Shown in pieces: positions 33,299 to 44,165 of a stretch of 64,000 nt of DNA. The translations under genes and the position numbers were made by a program. The DNA is from Oxyruncus cristatus (Eukaryota > Chordata > Aves > Passeriformes > Cotingidae), in contig VXAY01006959.1 of assembly GCA_013399855.1 (NCBI GenBank), positions 481,043-545,042 of the forward strand, in the 5' to 3' direction. Below the pieces are notes generated by a model. The model did no database searches. It had not been told where the DNA came from and worked only from the letters and a program-made list of their open reading frames with translations. Each line of letters starts with the position of its first letter. Within the stretch, counting starts at the first letter, position 1.

Positions 33299-35635
33299 CT
33301 ATTGAGGAGTTTCTCATTGTATCTCCATTGGGAAGTCAGCGTTTCTGCAGCAGTGATGAGGACACGCTCAGGTGGCCCCAGGGGTGGCCGAGTGGTGCAG
33401 GTCACCCCTCCTGAGTGCTGGTGCAGCCCCAGCACGGCGGAGTGACGTGGCCTCGGTGCGACGCCAGGACAGCACCTTGTGGCTCCTCATCTCCTCTGCC
33501 CTTCCGTGCACAGCAAGGGTGGCTTGGTGCAATATGTAACTGTAGCTGCACGGCAGGCAGGGCTGGCTCTGGACAGAGCTCTGTCCTGGTGCTGCCTATA
33601 AATCAGCTCTCGACTCTACCTGTAAAAGCTGAAGCTTTTCTTAGCGCCTCAGCATCCCCGGTGGGCAGTAACGCTGCACGAGGCTCTGTCTGCACTCAGA
33701 CAAGCTCTTCAATAACTCTAGGTGTCATGTAATGATAGCTTTTTTATTTATTAAGGCTCAAACCAACTGTTTTGGCACGAAACTCGAGTGTATCTTCACC
33801 ACCCCTGGGAGCCTCGTTGCTCTTCACCCCGCAGCACTTCTGTCCTGCCCGGGAAGTGTCTGTGGGTCGCGATGCTGCTGCTGGGTGGGTGTTATTTGTG
33901 TTGTCCTGCTGGCAGAGCTGGGCTGCAGGGCTGAGGCTCAGTTGTAATCATGTTTTTTTATCAGTCCTTTGGTTTGTCCCAGGAACTGGGAGCATCTTTT
34001 GTCTCCCAGCTATGGCAGCAGGTGGGGTACAAGTCCAGGGGTCAAGTTAAGCATCCAATGAAAAACTGTCCATAACCACTAGCAATTATTTTTTTAAGGT
34101 GTGTTGGTCTCTCGGTGGGGACATAGAAAAATAAGGAAAAACATTTTAAGGACTTGAAACACAAAGTCTCAGGTGAAGTATTTGTTTTAACACCACCTCC
34201 ATCCCTGTTCCTTTTAAGCAAAGTGAGTTTTCATAACCTCGTTTGACCACTGTCTGTGTGGCCTTAGGGACAGCAGTAGCTGTCTTTTTGGGGGTGGAAG
34301 GAGAAAAAATTAGCCAATGTGCTGGAGAAATTGGTGCTGTTCTTCTTCTCAGTGTCTGATCCTGTTTCCCTGAGGACAAAGACCAGAACAGGCAGAACAG
34401 GGAAGAGAGCGGCAGCGTCTGCCTGGTCTGACCCATCCTTGCAGCCTGGAGAGCCCCCATTCCCACTCCTCATGGGGTGGCCGCAGCACCGGCCTCTCCC
34501 ACTGGGGATCCATCTGCCCAGGAAGACTTTAGGAAGCATTTGGGAACCGGGGCACCGAAAGCCCCTGGGGTGGGGGGTGAGCTGCCCCCCAGGACAGGTC
34601 CCTGTCCTCCTTCCATCCTACAAAACCTGCAGTAAAGGACACATCCTCCTGGCCCTTTTACTTGTGTCTGTGCTGTCCCAGGCTCTTATTAGTGGGGATT
34701 TATCCCTACAGCCAGCCTGGCAGGGTCCCTGCTGGGCTGTGAGCGCTCCATGTTGCTCCTGCCCTTTGCACTGGGGTGGGCAGTTGTGCATTGGCTCCAC
34801 CCTGGGACCCCTATTCTCCAGGGAGCTGCCTCCAAGCTGCTTCCCAGCTGGGTAACAAATCACCTTTGGACTTCACTCCCTGTTCCCCACCTAATTTGGA
34901 TCCAGGAAAACTGGGACAACGAGCCACACGTGTGCAGCAGCTGTGCCAGGTGTGCCCCTTCTCCTGCCGCTGGCACTGTTGCATTTCACTGTCCTGTTGG
35001 ATTGTTGCCCTGCAGAGGTGCTTCCCCAAAGCTCTGACAGCTGCAGGTCCCATCCCACGAGCACATCCGTGGGATGCCTTCCCAGGGGTGTGCCATGGCC
35101 GGGCACCCACGGGCCCCAGGCTGCTGCCGGCCCGCCTGCAGAGCCGGGCTGGCCCTGCCCGGAAGCTCCGGGTGTTTGTTTGCTTTCCCTCATTCCTCCT
35201 GTTGACTTTGCAGGAGCAATATGTGCACACAGGGACCTGCATACAGATGTCCCTGCTTGGCTGGGAGCTGAATCACGCCTCTCCTCCTATTTTTTCTTCA
35301 AACCCGGACCCCGCTGACATTGAATTAAGGGCTTTTATTATCACTTGTGCAGGGATTTTTCTTTTCCCGACCGTAGCAGTGCCTGTGCAGCCACGGACAA
35401 GTGAGCTGCCATCCCGACTGCCCCACTATTAATAGCTGCTTTTCCCTTTCATGTGTGAGGCCCAGCACTTTTATTGCAGCTCTTTGGATCTACTTCAGGT
35501 GTTTCCAGTTCTCCCAGCAATGTCTGCTCCCGGTTCAAATTCTTGCTGCCTATTTTTACTTCCTTTTATCTCAAATCCCTTTTTTCCCACCCAGAAATGA
35601 TCCTGCCAGAGGATGATTTTGTTGGTAATATTGCT
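33299..35635. other. Unique DNA, no gene recognised
   Basis: Some CpG-containing sequence at 33,360-33,480, then a 'gcctataaatcagctc' TATA-like string at 33,595-33,610. Chance frames up to 218 codons (34,776-35,432, plus) lack any domain. Confidence 0.35.
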
Positions 35636-35868
35636 CTTGCATTTTAGACTTCTCAAGGACTAATGAACTTTATTAGATTATAATGAACTTATTACTCAGC
35701 TCTGCTGACCTGCTTTCAAAAGAACTTGAATTATTATTTGGAACAGGCCTGTTGAGGGACTGTATTTTTTTTTTTTTTGCAGAGCAGTGTGGGTATATTA
35801 ACTAATCAGAGTCACATTTTTTTTCTTTACTTTAATTATCTAAGATTCCTGTGAAATATAGCTGCTCT
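35636..35868. other. Conserved-looking AT-rich block
   Basis: AT-rich, with 'actttattagattataatga', a 15-17 base T-run at about 35,765 followed by GCAG, 'tattaactaatcagagtcac' and 'tttaattatctaag'. The T-run plus GCAG resembles a splice acceptor, but the following sequence does not offer a convincing exon. Confidence 0.28.
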
Positions 35869-36235
35869 GCAGTGATGGAGAGCCAGGGAGCAGGGATGGA
35901 GCTGCTCCATCCTCTGAGCGGGCTGGAGGAGTTGTGCCATGATGGATTATTGAGTTCCCATCTCTCACCTCCCTCCAGAGCATCCTTGTCCATCCCGTCC
36001 TTGAGGCTCATCCTCTCCAGCTTCTGGGAACCACCTCCCACCCTCCCAGCCAAGGGATGCTCCTTATGTAAATCTCCAGTGGATCTTGCACCCTCATGCC
36101 GGCTCTGAGAGTGTTGTGATGTCAGTTCTTAGATTTGGGGTGTCCCTGGCAGAGCTTGAGGGTAGGTGGGTGAGCAGGGCTCTGGCAGATGACTGGCCAG
36201 TGGGTGGGCACATGCTGGGCAGGAGCATTGGGATT
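35869..36235. other. Unique DNA
   Basis: No gene or repeat recognised. Confidence 0.4.
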
Positions 36236-36570
36236 AGGTTCCAGGGAGACCTGAGAGCCCTTTCCAGTGCCTAAAGGGGCTCCAGGAGAGCTGGAGATGG
36301 ACTGGGGACAAGGGCCTGAAGGGACAGGACAGGGGGAATGGCTTCACTTTGCCAGAGGGCAGGGTTACATGGGATATTTCTTCCCTGTGAGGGTGGTGAG
36401 GCCCTGGCACAGGTTGCCCAGGGATCCATACCCCTGGATCCCTGGAAGTGTCCAAGGCCAGGCTGGACGGGGCTTGGAGCAACCTGGGCTAGTGGAAGGT
36501 ATCCCTGCCCATGGCAGGGGGTGGAACGAGGTGATCTTTAAAGTCCTTTCCAACCCAAACCATTCTCTGA
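36236..36570 (+). mobile_element. CR1 LINE 3' fragment
   Basis: Sense CR1, about 335 bp: 'ccagggagacctgagagccc', 'gtgcctaaaggggctccagg', 'tggcacaggttgcccaggga', 'agcaacctgggctagtggaa', 'caacccaaaccattctctga'. Mirror orientation of the same 3' segment as the 32.9-kb copy. Confidence 0.95.
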
Positions 36571-36784
36571 TAAACTCAGGGATGCAGCTTGGTGACTTCC
36601 AGCAATCCCACATCCATCGGTGGCAATAACAGTGCCCTTAAATCCCACACATGGCTGTAGTTTTCCACCTTTCTACAGACCATGGTGCAGATCAGTCGAG
36701 CACCTTGCCCTCCCTCCCAACCATCTTCTCTTGCTCGGCGGGTTCTGCTTCCCAATTTTCACCTTCTGCCGTGTAAATCCTTGC
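36571..36784. other. Unique DNA before CpG-rich patch
   Basis: Short interval without identifiable features. Confidence 0.4.
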
Positions 36785-37140
36785 TGTTCCCTCAGCGTGA
36801 CTCCTGGCCAGCCCCGCTGCGTGGCCGGGGCGGGTGTCAGCGTTCCCACATCCCCGGCAGGATTCCCGGCCGCCTGCGCTGCCGCTCCGCTGGTTCACGG
36901 GCGGCGGGGGTGTGTGCGCAGCGAACGGATGAGTCAGGCCTTGGCAGGGCACCGGTTCGTGGCTAATCAATTCTCACCTGCCTGCAGCCCGCGCTGCCGC
37001 TTCAGAGGCGAACAGGGAGCGTGCGGGGGAGCCGGGGCTGAGCAAAGAGCCTCCCCTACACCAGCCAGCCCGCAGGATTTGGCTGCAGCCCTGTACGGAG
37101 AGGCAGGAAAGAGGAACAGCCGGATCTGGGGACGGAGAGA
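36785..37140. promoter_or_regulatory. CpG-rich patch, possible promoter/enhancer
   Basis: By hand I count about 30 CpGs in roughly 350 bp, concentrated at 36,825-37,030. It includes 'gggcggcgggggtgtg' (SP/KLF-type) and a perfect TGAGTCA AP-1 core (36,930-36,936). A 203-codon plus frame (36,620-37,231) runs through it without recognisable domain. Likely unmethylated regulatory DNA. No first exon can be assigned. Confidence 0.4.
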
Positions 37141-40020
37141 GGAAAGAGAGGCGCTGGCACGAATCCCCAGCCACGAGCAACATGAGAAAAGCATGGCCAG
37201 GAAAGAACAAGCTCTCCTTATGCATCACTGACATCAGGGCCGGGTCCCAGGGGAAAGGCAGGAAAGGTGCCCAAAACTCTGCTGGATGAGGGCTGAGATT
37301 GCTTGATGCTCCCCCAGAGCCCACAGCTGACGCCCAAAATGTCCATGAGTGAGGTATCACCCCAAGAGGTGGCTGTGGGACACCCACCTGTGGCACAGCA
37401 CCTGCATGGGGCTTGAAACACCTTCTTACCCCATGCTGTGGACATCTCTGGGGCTGGGGGCAACATCTATGGGATGCTGGGAACATGTGGGCAAGCAGGA
37501 GGGGAGAGGCGGTGCCAGGACCAGGGGAGACCTGCAGCTCTTCCCTCCCTTTCCCCTGCAATGGCACCCAAATCCTCAGCCTTGCTCCTGTGCAGAAATC
37601 CACCTTTTTCTGGCAACCAGCAAATGCTGCTGTCATGTGTCCAGCACATGGGGCACGTGGGGCATGTAGGGCACATGGGACAAGGCCAGCTGGAGGCCAG
37701 GGGCTCTGTGGGAGCCTTGGAGAGCATGGCAGGAAGGAGCAATCAGCCCAGCTTTGGGATTCAGGTGCTGCCAATGCCCTTGGGATGAGGACTGGCTCTT
37801 GGCACCTCTGCCTTCAGCCCCAGAGCGTGGCAGCTGGCTGCTGCCTTGGGGCAATGCAGTGGGATCCTTGTCTCTGTTTGCCTGGTTGCAGGAGCAATCC
37901 TCTCCCAAAAGGGCCTCCATGTTGTGCTGGGAATGGTTTTCCCCTAGTGCTGCCCTGGGAGAGGGAGAGCTGTGACCAGGGGGCAACGTGGGGCTGGCAT
38001 GTGTGGTCACACAAGCGGGGATGGACCCCCCAGCTCTTGGCAGATGGAGGCAGGAGATTCCTGTGCTGTATGGGCAGACAACCCCCACAAACCTGCCCCA
38101 TCCCAGGGGCTGTGGTGGAGACCCAGGGCTTGACATCAGCAGACGGCCATTCTGAGCAGGGTTCATTGTGCCTCTTCACTGCCTCTGACCCACTGAGCTG
38201 AGGTGCCCTCACTGACAAATTCCAAGGCAGAACAAGGCACCCCATGACTCTTTCCAGGGCCCCGTGCAAACCGTTCCCTCCAGCAAAGCTTTGCTGGGGA
38301 CCCTGCCGAGTCCAGGAGTCAGAAATCAAAGAAACGAGCTTTTTCTTTTTCGTTCAGCTGCTAAAGTTAGAACAAAGTGAACAAAAAGCCTCCTTGCAGC
38401 ATCCCTCCGTGCCAGCCCCCCGTAGGCACTAGCCAAGAGAGGTCAGGAGGGTCTCACCCCTCCCCTTGGCAAACACACCCCCACGCCCAGGCTGGCAGGA
38501 CGTTGCTTTTTGGCAACATTGCTCTGGCAGGACGGCTTTGGGAATTGTAGGGATAAAACACTTGTGAAACGTGCAAGCAGAGTCCCAGGCAGTGCCTGTG
38601 CCTGCAGCATCCCTGAGCTGCTCCCCAGGCTGCCGGGCTTTGGATCAGCTGAGACGCGATGCAACAAACAGCGCGGGCGCTCCCTGACAGCAGAGCAACG
38701 ATAACAGTGACCTTTTCTTCTGCAATTATCTTTTCTCATAAAAACCACATGCTGACTTTAATAAAACAGAGGAGAGAAGTGATGGTTTCATATATGCTGC
38801 CGTGGAGGAGCCTAACCCGTCCCTGCAGCCCAGGCAGAGCTGGGGCCCTCTGGGCGCAGGAGGAGGCGGTGCTGGCGGCTGCCCGCTGCGCACGGCAGGG
38901 CAGTGCTGGCCTTCAGCACTGACTCACCTGGAGCTGGGCAGATGTGAAGCGGGCAGCTGGTTCCAGCAGCCTGTATACACATCAGAAACAGTCTTTGTTC
39001 CAACAGACGTGTGGTTTGGCCATCGCCTGTCTCCAGGAGCTGGGAAGCTCCAGGAGCCCAAGATGCTTTACTGGCGCTGCCAGAAGGTTTGCTCAGCAAA
39101 GGCAAGCAAACAGGAAGGAATGCCTGGGATTTCTGTGTGCCTGCAGGACTCCCAGCAAGCCACGTTAGTGCTGGTGGTTCCCAGCCTCTGCCCTGGATGC
39201 AGCTGGGGTGTTGGGGTCCAACCCTGCAGTGTCCAGCACGGCTGCTGCCATTGCAAGTGCCCGTGGAGCTGCCCGTGTAGGCGGCTGATAAACAACAAAC
39301 TGGAGATTTCCATGCCCCTGTGGCTACAAGGAGAAGGGGAAGGATTAGTACTGGGCCACTCAGAAATTATGGGGCATAAAAGCAGCCCTTTCCATGCTGC
39401 TGCTGAGCTCCTGGTGGGGAAGGATCCTGCTGGGAGGCAACACCGCCTCTTCCTGCCTGCAAGCTGAGGAAGGAGGGTATGTGGCCAAACTGGTCCTGGA
39501 GGGGATCATGGTTGGGGAGATGGAGAAGGAACAGAGAAAGGGGCTGGGTGGTGCAAGGAGCAGTGTCTGTGCTTCCCTGCTCCCTGCCCTGCTGCAGACA
39601 CGTGGAGAGGCTTGGCTGGATGCAGAGAGGTCAGCACGCTGAGACTGGTTTTATTTTTCGCATGTTTTATTGAAACCTCACATTTCTCCCCAGTGCTGCC
39701 AGGGCAAAGGGTGTCTGTGAATCTCCAAAGGCTCATGTTCTGATCCCACCTCCCGGGCGCCATTAGAGCTCGCTCAGCCTTTGCTCTGGGATGGTGACAG
39801 TGCTGAGCTGGAGCAGGGTGAGGGCAGAGGTGCCAGGCTGCAGGGATGGCCTGTCTCCCATTGCTTCCCTCTGGAGCTACCACACCTCACTCGTGTCCTT
39901 TACAGAGAGCAGCTCTAATTTATAGAGTGTCCTGCTCATCACTTCATCTCAGATTGTGCTCTGCCCACCGTGAGTGGGATCATCAGACTGGCTGGCTAAC
40001 ACTGAGTTGCACTAGGCAAG
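37141..40020. other. Unique DNA, no gene recognised
   Basis: Mostly GC-rich. Plus frames of 262 codons (37,413-38,201) and 221 codons (38,802-39,467) have no domain and overlap minus frames of similar size, the pattern of non-coding GC-rich DNA. Short AT-rich pieces lie at 38,320-38,370 and 38,690-38,790. Confidence 0.4.
37634..37680. repeat. 9-bp repeat carrying spaced E-boxes
   Basis: Four 9-bp units starting at 37,645, 37,654, 37,663 and 37,672 (CACATGGGG, CACGTGGGG, CATGTAGGG, CACATGGGA), preceded by CATGTG at 37,634. Three or four are E-box cores (CANNTG), one a perfect CACGTG. Could be a slippage repeat or a bHLH-binding cluster. Confidence 0.75.
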
Positions 40021-40221
40021 ATTAGATATTAGGAAGAATTTCTTCACTGAAAGGGTGATCAGGCATTGGAACAGGCTGCTCAGGGCAGTGGTGGAGTCAC
40101 CCTCCCTGGAAGTGTTCAAAAAACACGTGGATGTGGCACCTGGGGACATGTTTTAGTGGTGAGAATGGCAGTGCTGGGGTATGTTAGGCTTGACCATCTT
40201 TTCCAACATCAGTGATTCTGT
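40021..40221 (+). mobile_element. CR1 LINE 3' fragment, different subfamily
   Basis: Sense CR1: 'attaggaagaatttcttcac', 'aggcattggaacaggctgct', 'gtggtggagtcaccctccct', 'ggaagtgttcaaaaaacacg', ending 'cagtgattctgtgg'. Distinct from the shorter-tailed copies elsewhere in the window. Confidence 0.93.
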
Positions 40222-40470
40222 GGTGTCATGTGGGGCTCCTTTCTGTCCCTGCCTGTGCATGCACACATTGGTTGTGAGCACCTGTGCCGGGTGCAGGGAA
40301 CATCAAGGTCCTCCCATGGCCAGCAGTGCTGTGCCTCAGGGTGACATCTGCACCAGGTCTTTCCCAAAACAGCCATCCCCTTCACGCAGGTGGCAGAGCC
40401 AATTCCTTGGACACGGGCAAAAGGAGCCCCAATGCTGCTGGATGTGCATTAATGGATGGATATCACTGGC
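40222..40470. other. Unique DNA
   Basis: No gene or repeat recognised. Confidence 0.4.
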
Positions 40471-40725
40471 AATTACGATAATGGCTGGGATATCCAAACT
40501 TGACATCTTCCTCGTGGATGATGAATATTCTGTCTGACTCCTGTTCATTTTTAATTCAAAACTTCAACGCTGGCTAATCCGGAGCTCCCGGTGCTAAATG
40601 CTAATGAGAAGTGCCTTGCCTGACTCCCATACCTAACAGCAAAGCAACTCCCAGGATCAAGGGGGTTAAGTATTGAAATTGTCTCATACATTAAATAATT
40701 AGTAGACAAACAGACTGACTTCCCA
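40471..40725. other. Conserved-looking AT-rich block
   Basis: 'gcaattacgataatggctgg', 'catttttaattcaaaac', 'gctaaatgctaatgagaag' and 'acattaaataattagtag' give dense homeodomain-type cores in unique sequence. No usable open frame. Typical noncoding-element texture. Confidence 0.3.
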
Positions 40726-41120
40726 AGCCATCACCAGCCCCATCTGTTCCCTGTGTGTTTGCTCCCTCTGTCTTTGCGTGATCCAACAACTGGGTAGGGC
40801 TTCACCGAGAGGCCTTGATTCAGCTGTGGTGTGTCAGGAGCAGTAGCGTGGTGTTGTGGCTCTGACTGAGGCTGGCTGTGGAACTGGAGGGCAGGCTCAC
40901 TGTGGGTGTGATGGCAGCACAGCCGTGGTGGGATGGCTCCTGCTCGCTCTGGGGTTTGGGCTGAGGTGGGAGGTAAAAAGGCCAACGATGCGAGGGAAGT
41001 GGTTGGGCTTAGCTTGAATCTTTGCTGAAAGAAGGTATGAGCCCAAAGCTCTGTGTACGGGTACACCTGTGCATGGACACGTGTGTGGAGGGAGAAACTG
41101 AGGGCAGAAACGTGGGAAAT
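40726..41120. other. Unique DNA
   Basis: No gene recognised; chance frames only. Confidence 0.4.
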
Positions 41121-41405
41121 AATCACAGAACCAGGAGATATCCTGAGTTGGAAGGGAACCACAAGAATCATCCAGTCCAACTACTGGCCCTGCCCAGGAC
41201 ACCCCAACAATCCCACCCTGTTCCTGAGAGTGTTGTCCAAACACTCCTTGAGCTCTGGCAGCCTTGGGGCTGTGCCCACTGCCCTGGGGAGCCTGTTCAA
41301 TGCCAACCACCACCTTTCCTGAATATCCAGCCTAACCCTCCCCTGGCACAGCACCAGCCGCTCCCTCGGGTCCAGTCACTGGTCACACAGATTAGAGACA
41401 GGTGC
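41121..41405 (-). mobile_element. CR1 LINE 3' fragment, third subfamily
   Basis: Antisense CR1, about 285 bp: 'cctgagttggaagggaacca', 'aatcatccagtccaactact', 'ttgtccaaacactccttgag', 'ctgccctggggagcctgttc', 'taatatccagcctaaccctc'-type blocks, then the 'cgctccctcgggtcc' region. Longer and differently organised from the 32.9-kb type. Confidence 0.94.
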
Positions 41406-42807
41406 CTGATGTGCTTCAGCCCAGTGTGCACTGAAACAGCGTGAAACACAAACCCCATGGCCCACCCACAGGGGAACGCTCCAAAAACCCATTTGCTGCA
41501 CCAAAATGTTTTTGTAAATATTTCAAATGGGTGTTTGAAAGCTTTTATTCTTTTATTTCCTTTTCAGTGCTAATGCTCAAAGGTTTCCTGTAATTGCTTC
41601 CCTGTTTTTACTACTCCGTGGCTTTTCTGAAATATTTTTGTTTTAACTACAATATTGATTTAGATACAATGCTAAGAAGACCCCTGAAAAAAGGTAAATG
41701 AAAAGCAATTACTGGAGAGTGCTCTGATGGAAAGGAGCCTCACGTGGGGAATCAGCCCAGACCTCAGCAGTTATTATTATTTATGGGGCCCTGGAAATGA
41801 GCACTTGGCCAGCCTGGCATGGAGAGTTATGGATGGGCAGACTGGTTCCATCAATAACACACCCAGGCTTGTGCCAGCACCTGCAGACGGGGACCTGCCC
41901 GTAGTCTCCTGACTCTGCCCAGCTCCAGGTCCATGTCCAGGACCAGGAGGAAGGTGCTCCTACCCCTCCTCTGCACTCCTGGAGCAGCACTCCCAACCTA
42001 AATCAGCCTCAGGCACTGAACAGAACCTTTTCTTTGGCAAAGCACGGTGGGTCCCAGCCCGTGGGAGGTCAGGAAGGTGCTTCTGAGGGCAGAGAATCCA
42101 GGTTAGTCCTGCCAAGGGATTTTTGAGCAAGAAGCCAACCTTTTGTGGTGTGCTTAGCTGTGATTTTTTATTTGAAAGCCTCTCCCAGAAGGCTGTTACC
42201 ATGACAGATCCCTATTCAGCTGGAATGCCGTGTGAGGGTGATGTGGGCCGGGGAAAGAAAGGCGGGCGTTGGGAGAGGAGGGAAACATCGTCCTGTCAAG
42301 GTGATAAAAGAACTGAACCCGAGGTTCGCCATAAAGAGGAAGTTGACTTTTACCTAAAAGACATCAGACATATTGCTGGGAAACCTCTATTAAGGATTTT
42401 AAACAGTGAAAACCTTTCCTCCAGTTGACTCCTGGGGAAGGTTCCTTGACACCGAATAGATAAATGGAGGCTTTTGCCCTTAGCTGTTCTAGCATGAAAG
42501 GGGAGTCTTAGGAATGCTCGCCAGATTAATGAGACAGAGGACTCATAAATACGTCAGAAAAACACAATAGCTGGAGATGAAATAGATGTCTCCTTGGGAT
42601 GCAGATTAATATTGACGAGGCTGAGGGGTTTGCCATCGCCCCCAGGGAGGGCTGTGCCCCTGGCCAGCCATCCAGGCAGGGTGTCCCCTGCCCACCCTGG
42701 GGCTCGGCCTGGAGGAAGGAGCTCGTCCTCTCAGGAAGGTTTCACCTTGCAAGGACTCGGCCAGGGCAGGCAGAGGAGACGGACATGGCTGTGGGGACAT
42801 GGGTTGG
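41406..42807. other. Unique DNA with AT-rich blocks
   Basis: 41,495-41,720 is AT-rich ('gtaaatatttcaaatggg', 'caatattgatttagatac'). 42,330-42,620 holds 'ctattaaggattttaaacag', 'cagattaatgagacag' and 'agattaatattgacgagg'. Both look like possible noncoding elements. No gene recognised. Confidence 0.3.
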
Positions 42808-42880
42808 CAGAGCTGGACTGATGGTTGGATTTGATGATCCTAAAGTTCTTTTCCAAACTAAATGTTTCCATGATTCCATG
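42808..42880 (+). mobile_element. CR1 LINE 3' tip
   Basis: Sense: 'agagctggactgatggttgg', 'atttgatgatcctaaagttc', 'ttccaaactaaatgtttcca', then a 'tgattccatgg' tail. About 70 bp. Confidence 0.82.
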
Positions 42881-43669
42881 GCCTTCGCTGTCCCTCCAGG
42901 ATGACAGGGCTCAGCCATCCCACATCAATAGGGTGTCATGCAGCTGGATTTCCTCTCTGCCATAAAAATCCCCTCTTTGTGCTGTGTAGATTGGGATGTT
43001 CCCAGTTTGGGGATTGCTTGCAGAGAGGGGGCTTTCCTGGGAAAAAAAATGTTTTCTTCTCCCGGCTCCTTTCTTCTCACAGGAAAACCACGCTGTGGGT
43101 AGGTGACCCCCCCCAGTGACAACTCCCCTGGGCTGCTCCTGTGAACCCTCAGGAACCACTTGACCCAGGGTCTGGCAGCTCCATCTATTCAGGCTGGCAA
43201 AAGGAGATGAGGAGCTGCCCTAGACTCTGCAGAAACTGCACAGAAACCACATCATTTCTTGCTGAAAAATGCCCACAGGATCCTTGCCCAGGACCCTGCG
43301 TGTGGATCCCTCCTGCCTCCGCTTCCCCCAGGAGTGGCCGTGCATGGGGAGCAGGGACTGGCAGCAGGGTTAGCCTCATAAGTACTGAATCAGGGCTGCT
43401 GGGAGGAAACCAATCCCAAAAGATGCTGCGTGTGCGACAAGGAAAGGTCCTTGATGTTGTCCAAGTGAGGCAGAGCCAGGGGGCTGTGCCGGGAGAGCAG
43501 CAGCCTAGGGAGCAGCCCCGCAGCCAGGGCTGCACACAGGGCTGGCTGTGCTTTGCCACGGCCACCCTGGGGCTGGAGGAGGGTGTTAAACAGCGACAAG
43601 CTGGATTTTTGAGGCGCGGGTTGAAGGTGGTGCTCACTGCTGAGCCGAGGCTTGTGAGCATCTCGCCTG
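42881..43669. other. Unique DNA
   Basis: Overlapping frames (192 plus, 158 minus) without domain. No gene recognised. Confidence 0.4.
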
Positions 43670-43725
43670 CTCACACCTGCTCTGTGAGGTCAGCGGGACC
43701 TCTCACACCTGCTCTGTGAGGTCAG
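43670..43725 (+). repeat. 24-bp direct duplication, 32-bp period
   Basis: The same 24 bases starting CTCACACCTGCTCTG occur at 43,670-43,693 and 43,702-43,725. Each contains CACCTG (E-box/ZEB-type) and an AGGTCA half-site. Confidence 0.95.
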
Positions 43726-43731
43726 AGGTCA
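43719..43731 (+). promoter_or_regulatory. Perfect DR1 nuclear-receptor motif
   Basis: AGGTCA-G-AGGTCA is a consensus direct repeat with 1-bp spacing, the binding pattern of HNF4, RXR homodimers, PPAR-RXR and COUP-TF. Another AGGTCA lies 32 bp upstream in the duplicated unit. Sequence match is exact; activity is unknown. Confidence 0.6.
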
Positions 43732-44029
43732 CAGGGAGTGGTGCTGGCCTGGCCTCCACCCTCCCGCCTGCCTCGGTGTGCTCCGGGGATTTTTGGGGAA
43801 CTCCCTGAGGGTGTCAAGTCCCTTCATGGCAAAGGGAAACAAGTCCCTGTGGGGCTCTCCAGGGGCAGGGAATCTGCTGGAGGGGATGCAGATGAGCGTG
43901 GGGCGCAGGGAAAAGGGGAGCACAGACACGGGGAGCTGGGTGAAGGCTCCCAAGGGCTTGGGGTGCTCATCCCTGGTGGAAACAGCCCCGTGTGTAGGTG
44001 TTTAATAGGACCATTGCACGGAGCGGCAC
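43732..44029. other. Unique DNA
   Basis: GC-rich, no gene recognised. Confidence 0.4.
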
Positions 44030-44165
44030 TGCATTAATCGCCATGGTAACACGGCAGCAGTAAACAGTCTGAAATCAGCCCGGAAAATATCACGCCAGTG
44101 CTCACATCGGCCCTAATGCGAATTAACAACCAAGTTGGCAATGACTCAGTGTAGCATAAAGCACA
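44030..44165. other. Conserved-looking block
   Basis: 'cattaatcgccatggtaaca', 'gtctgaaatcagccc', 'ccctaatgcgaattaacaac' and 'ggcaatgactcagtg' sit in a short AT-richer island between GC-rich flanks. Contains an RFX-like GCCATGGTAAC half and homeodomain-type cores. Inference only. Confidence 0.3.

Noticed and set aside
35760..35790. Splice acceptor from T-run plus GCAG
   Set aside because: The following sequence is AT-rich with early stops and no exon-like frame; the T-run is probably low-complexity.
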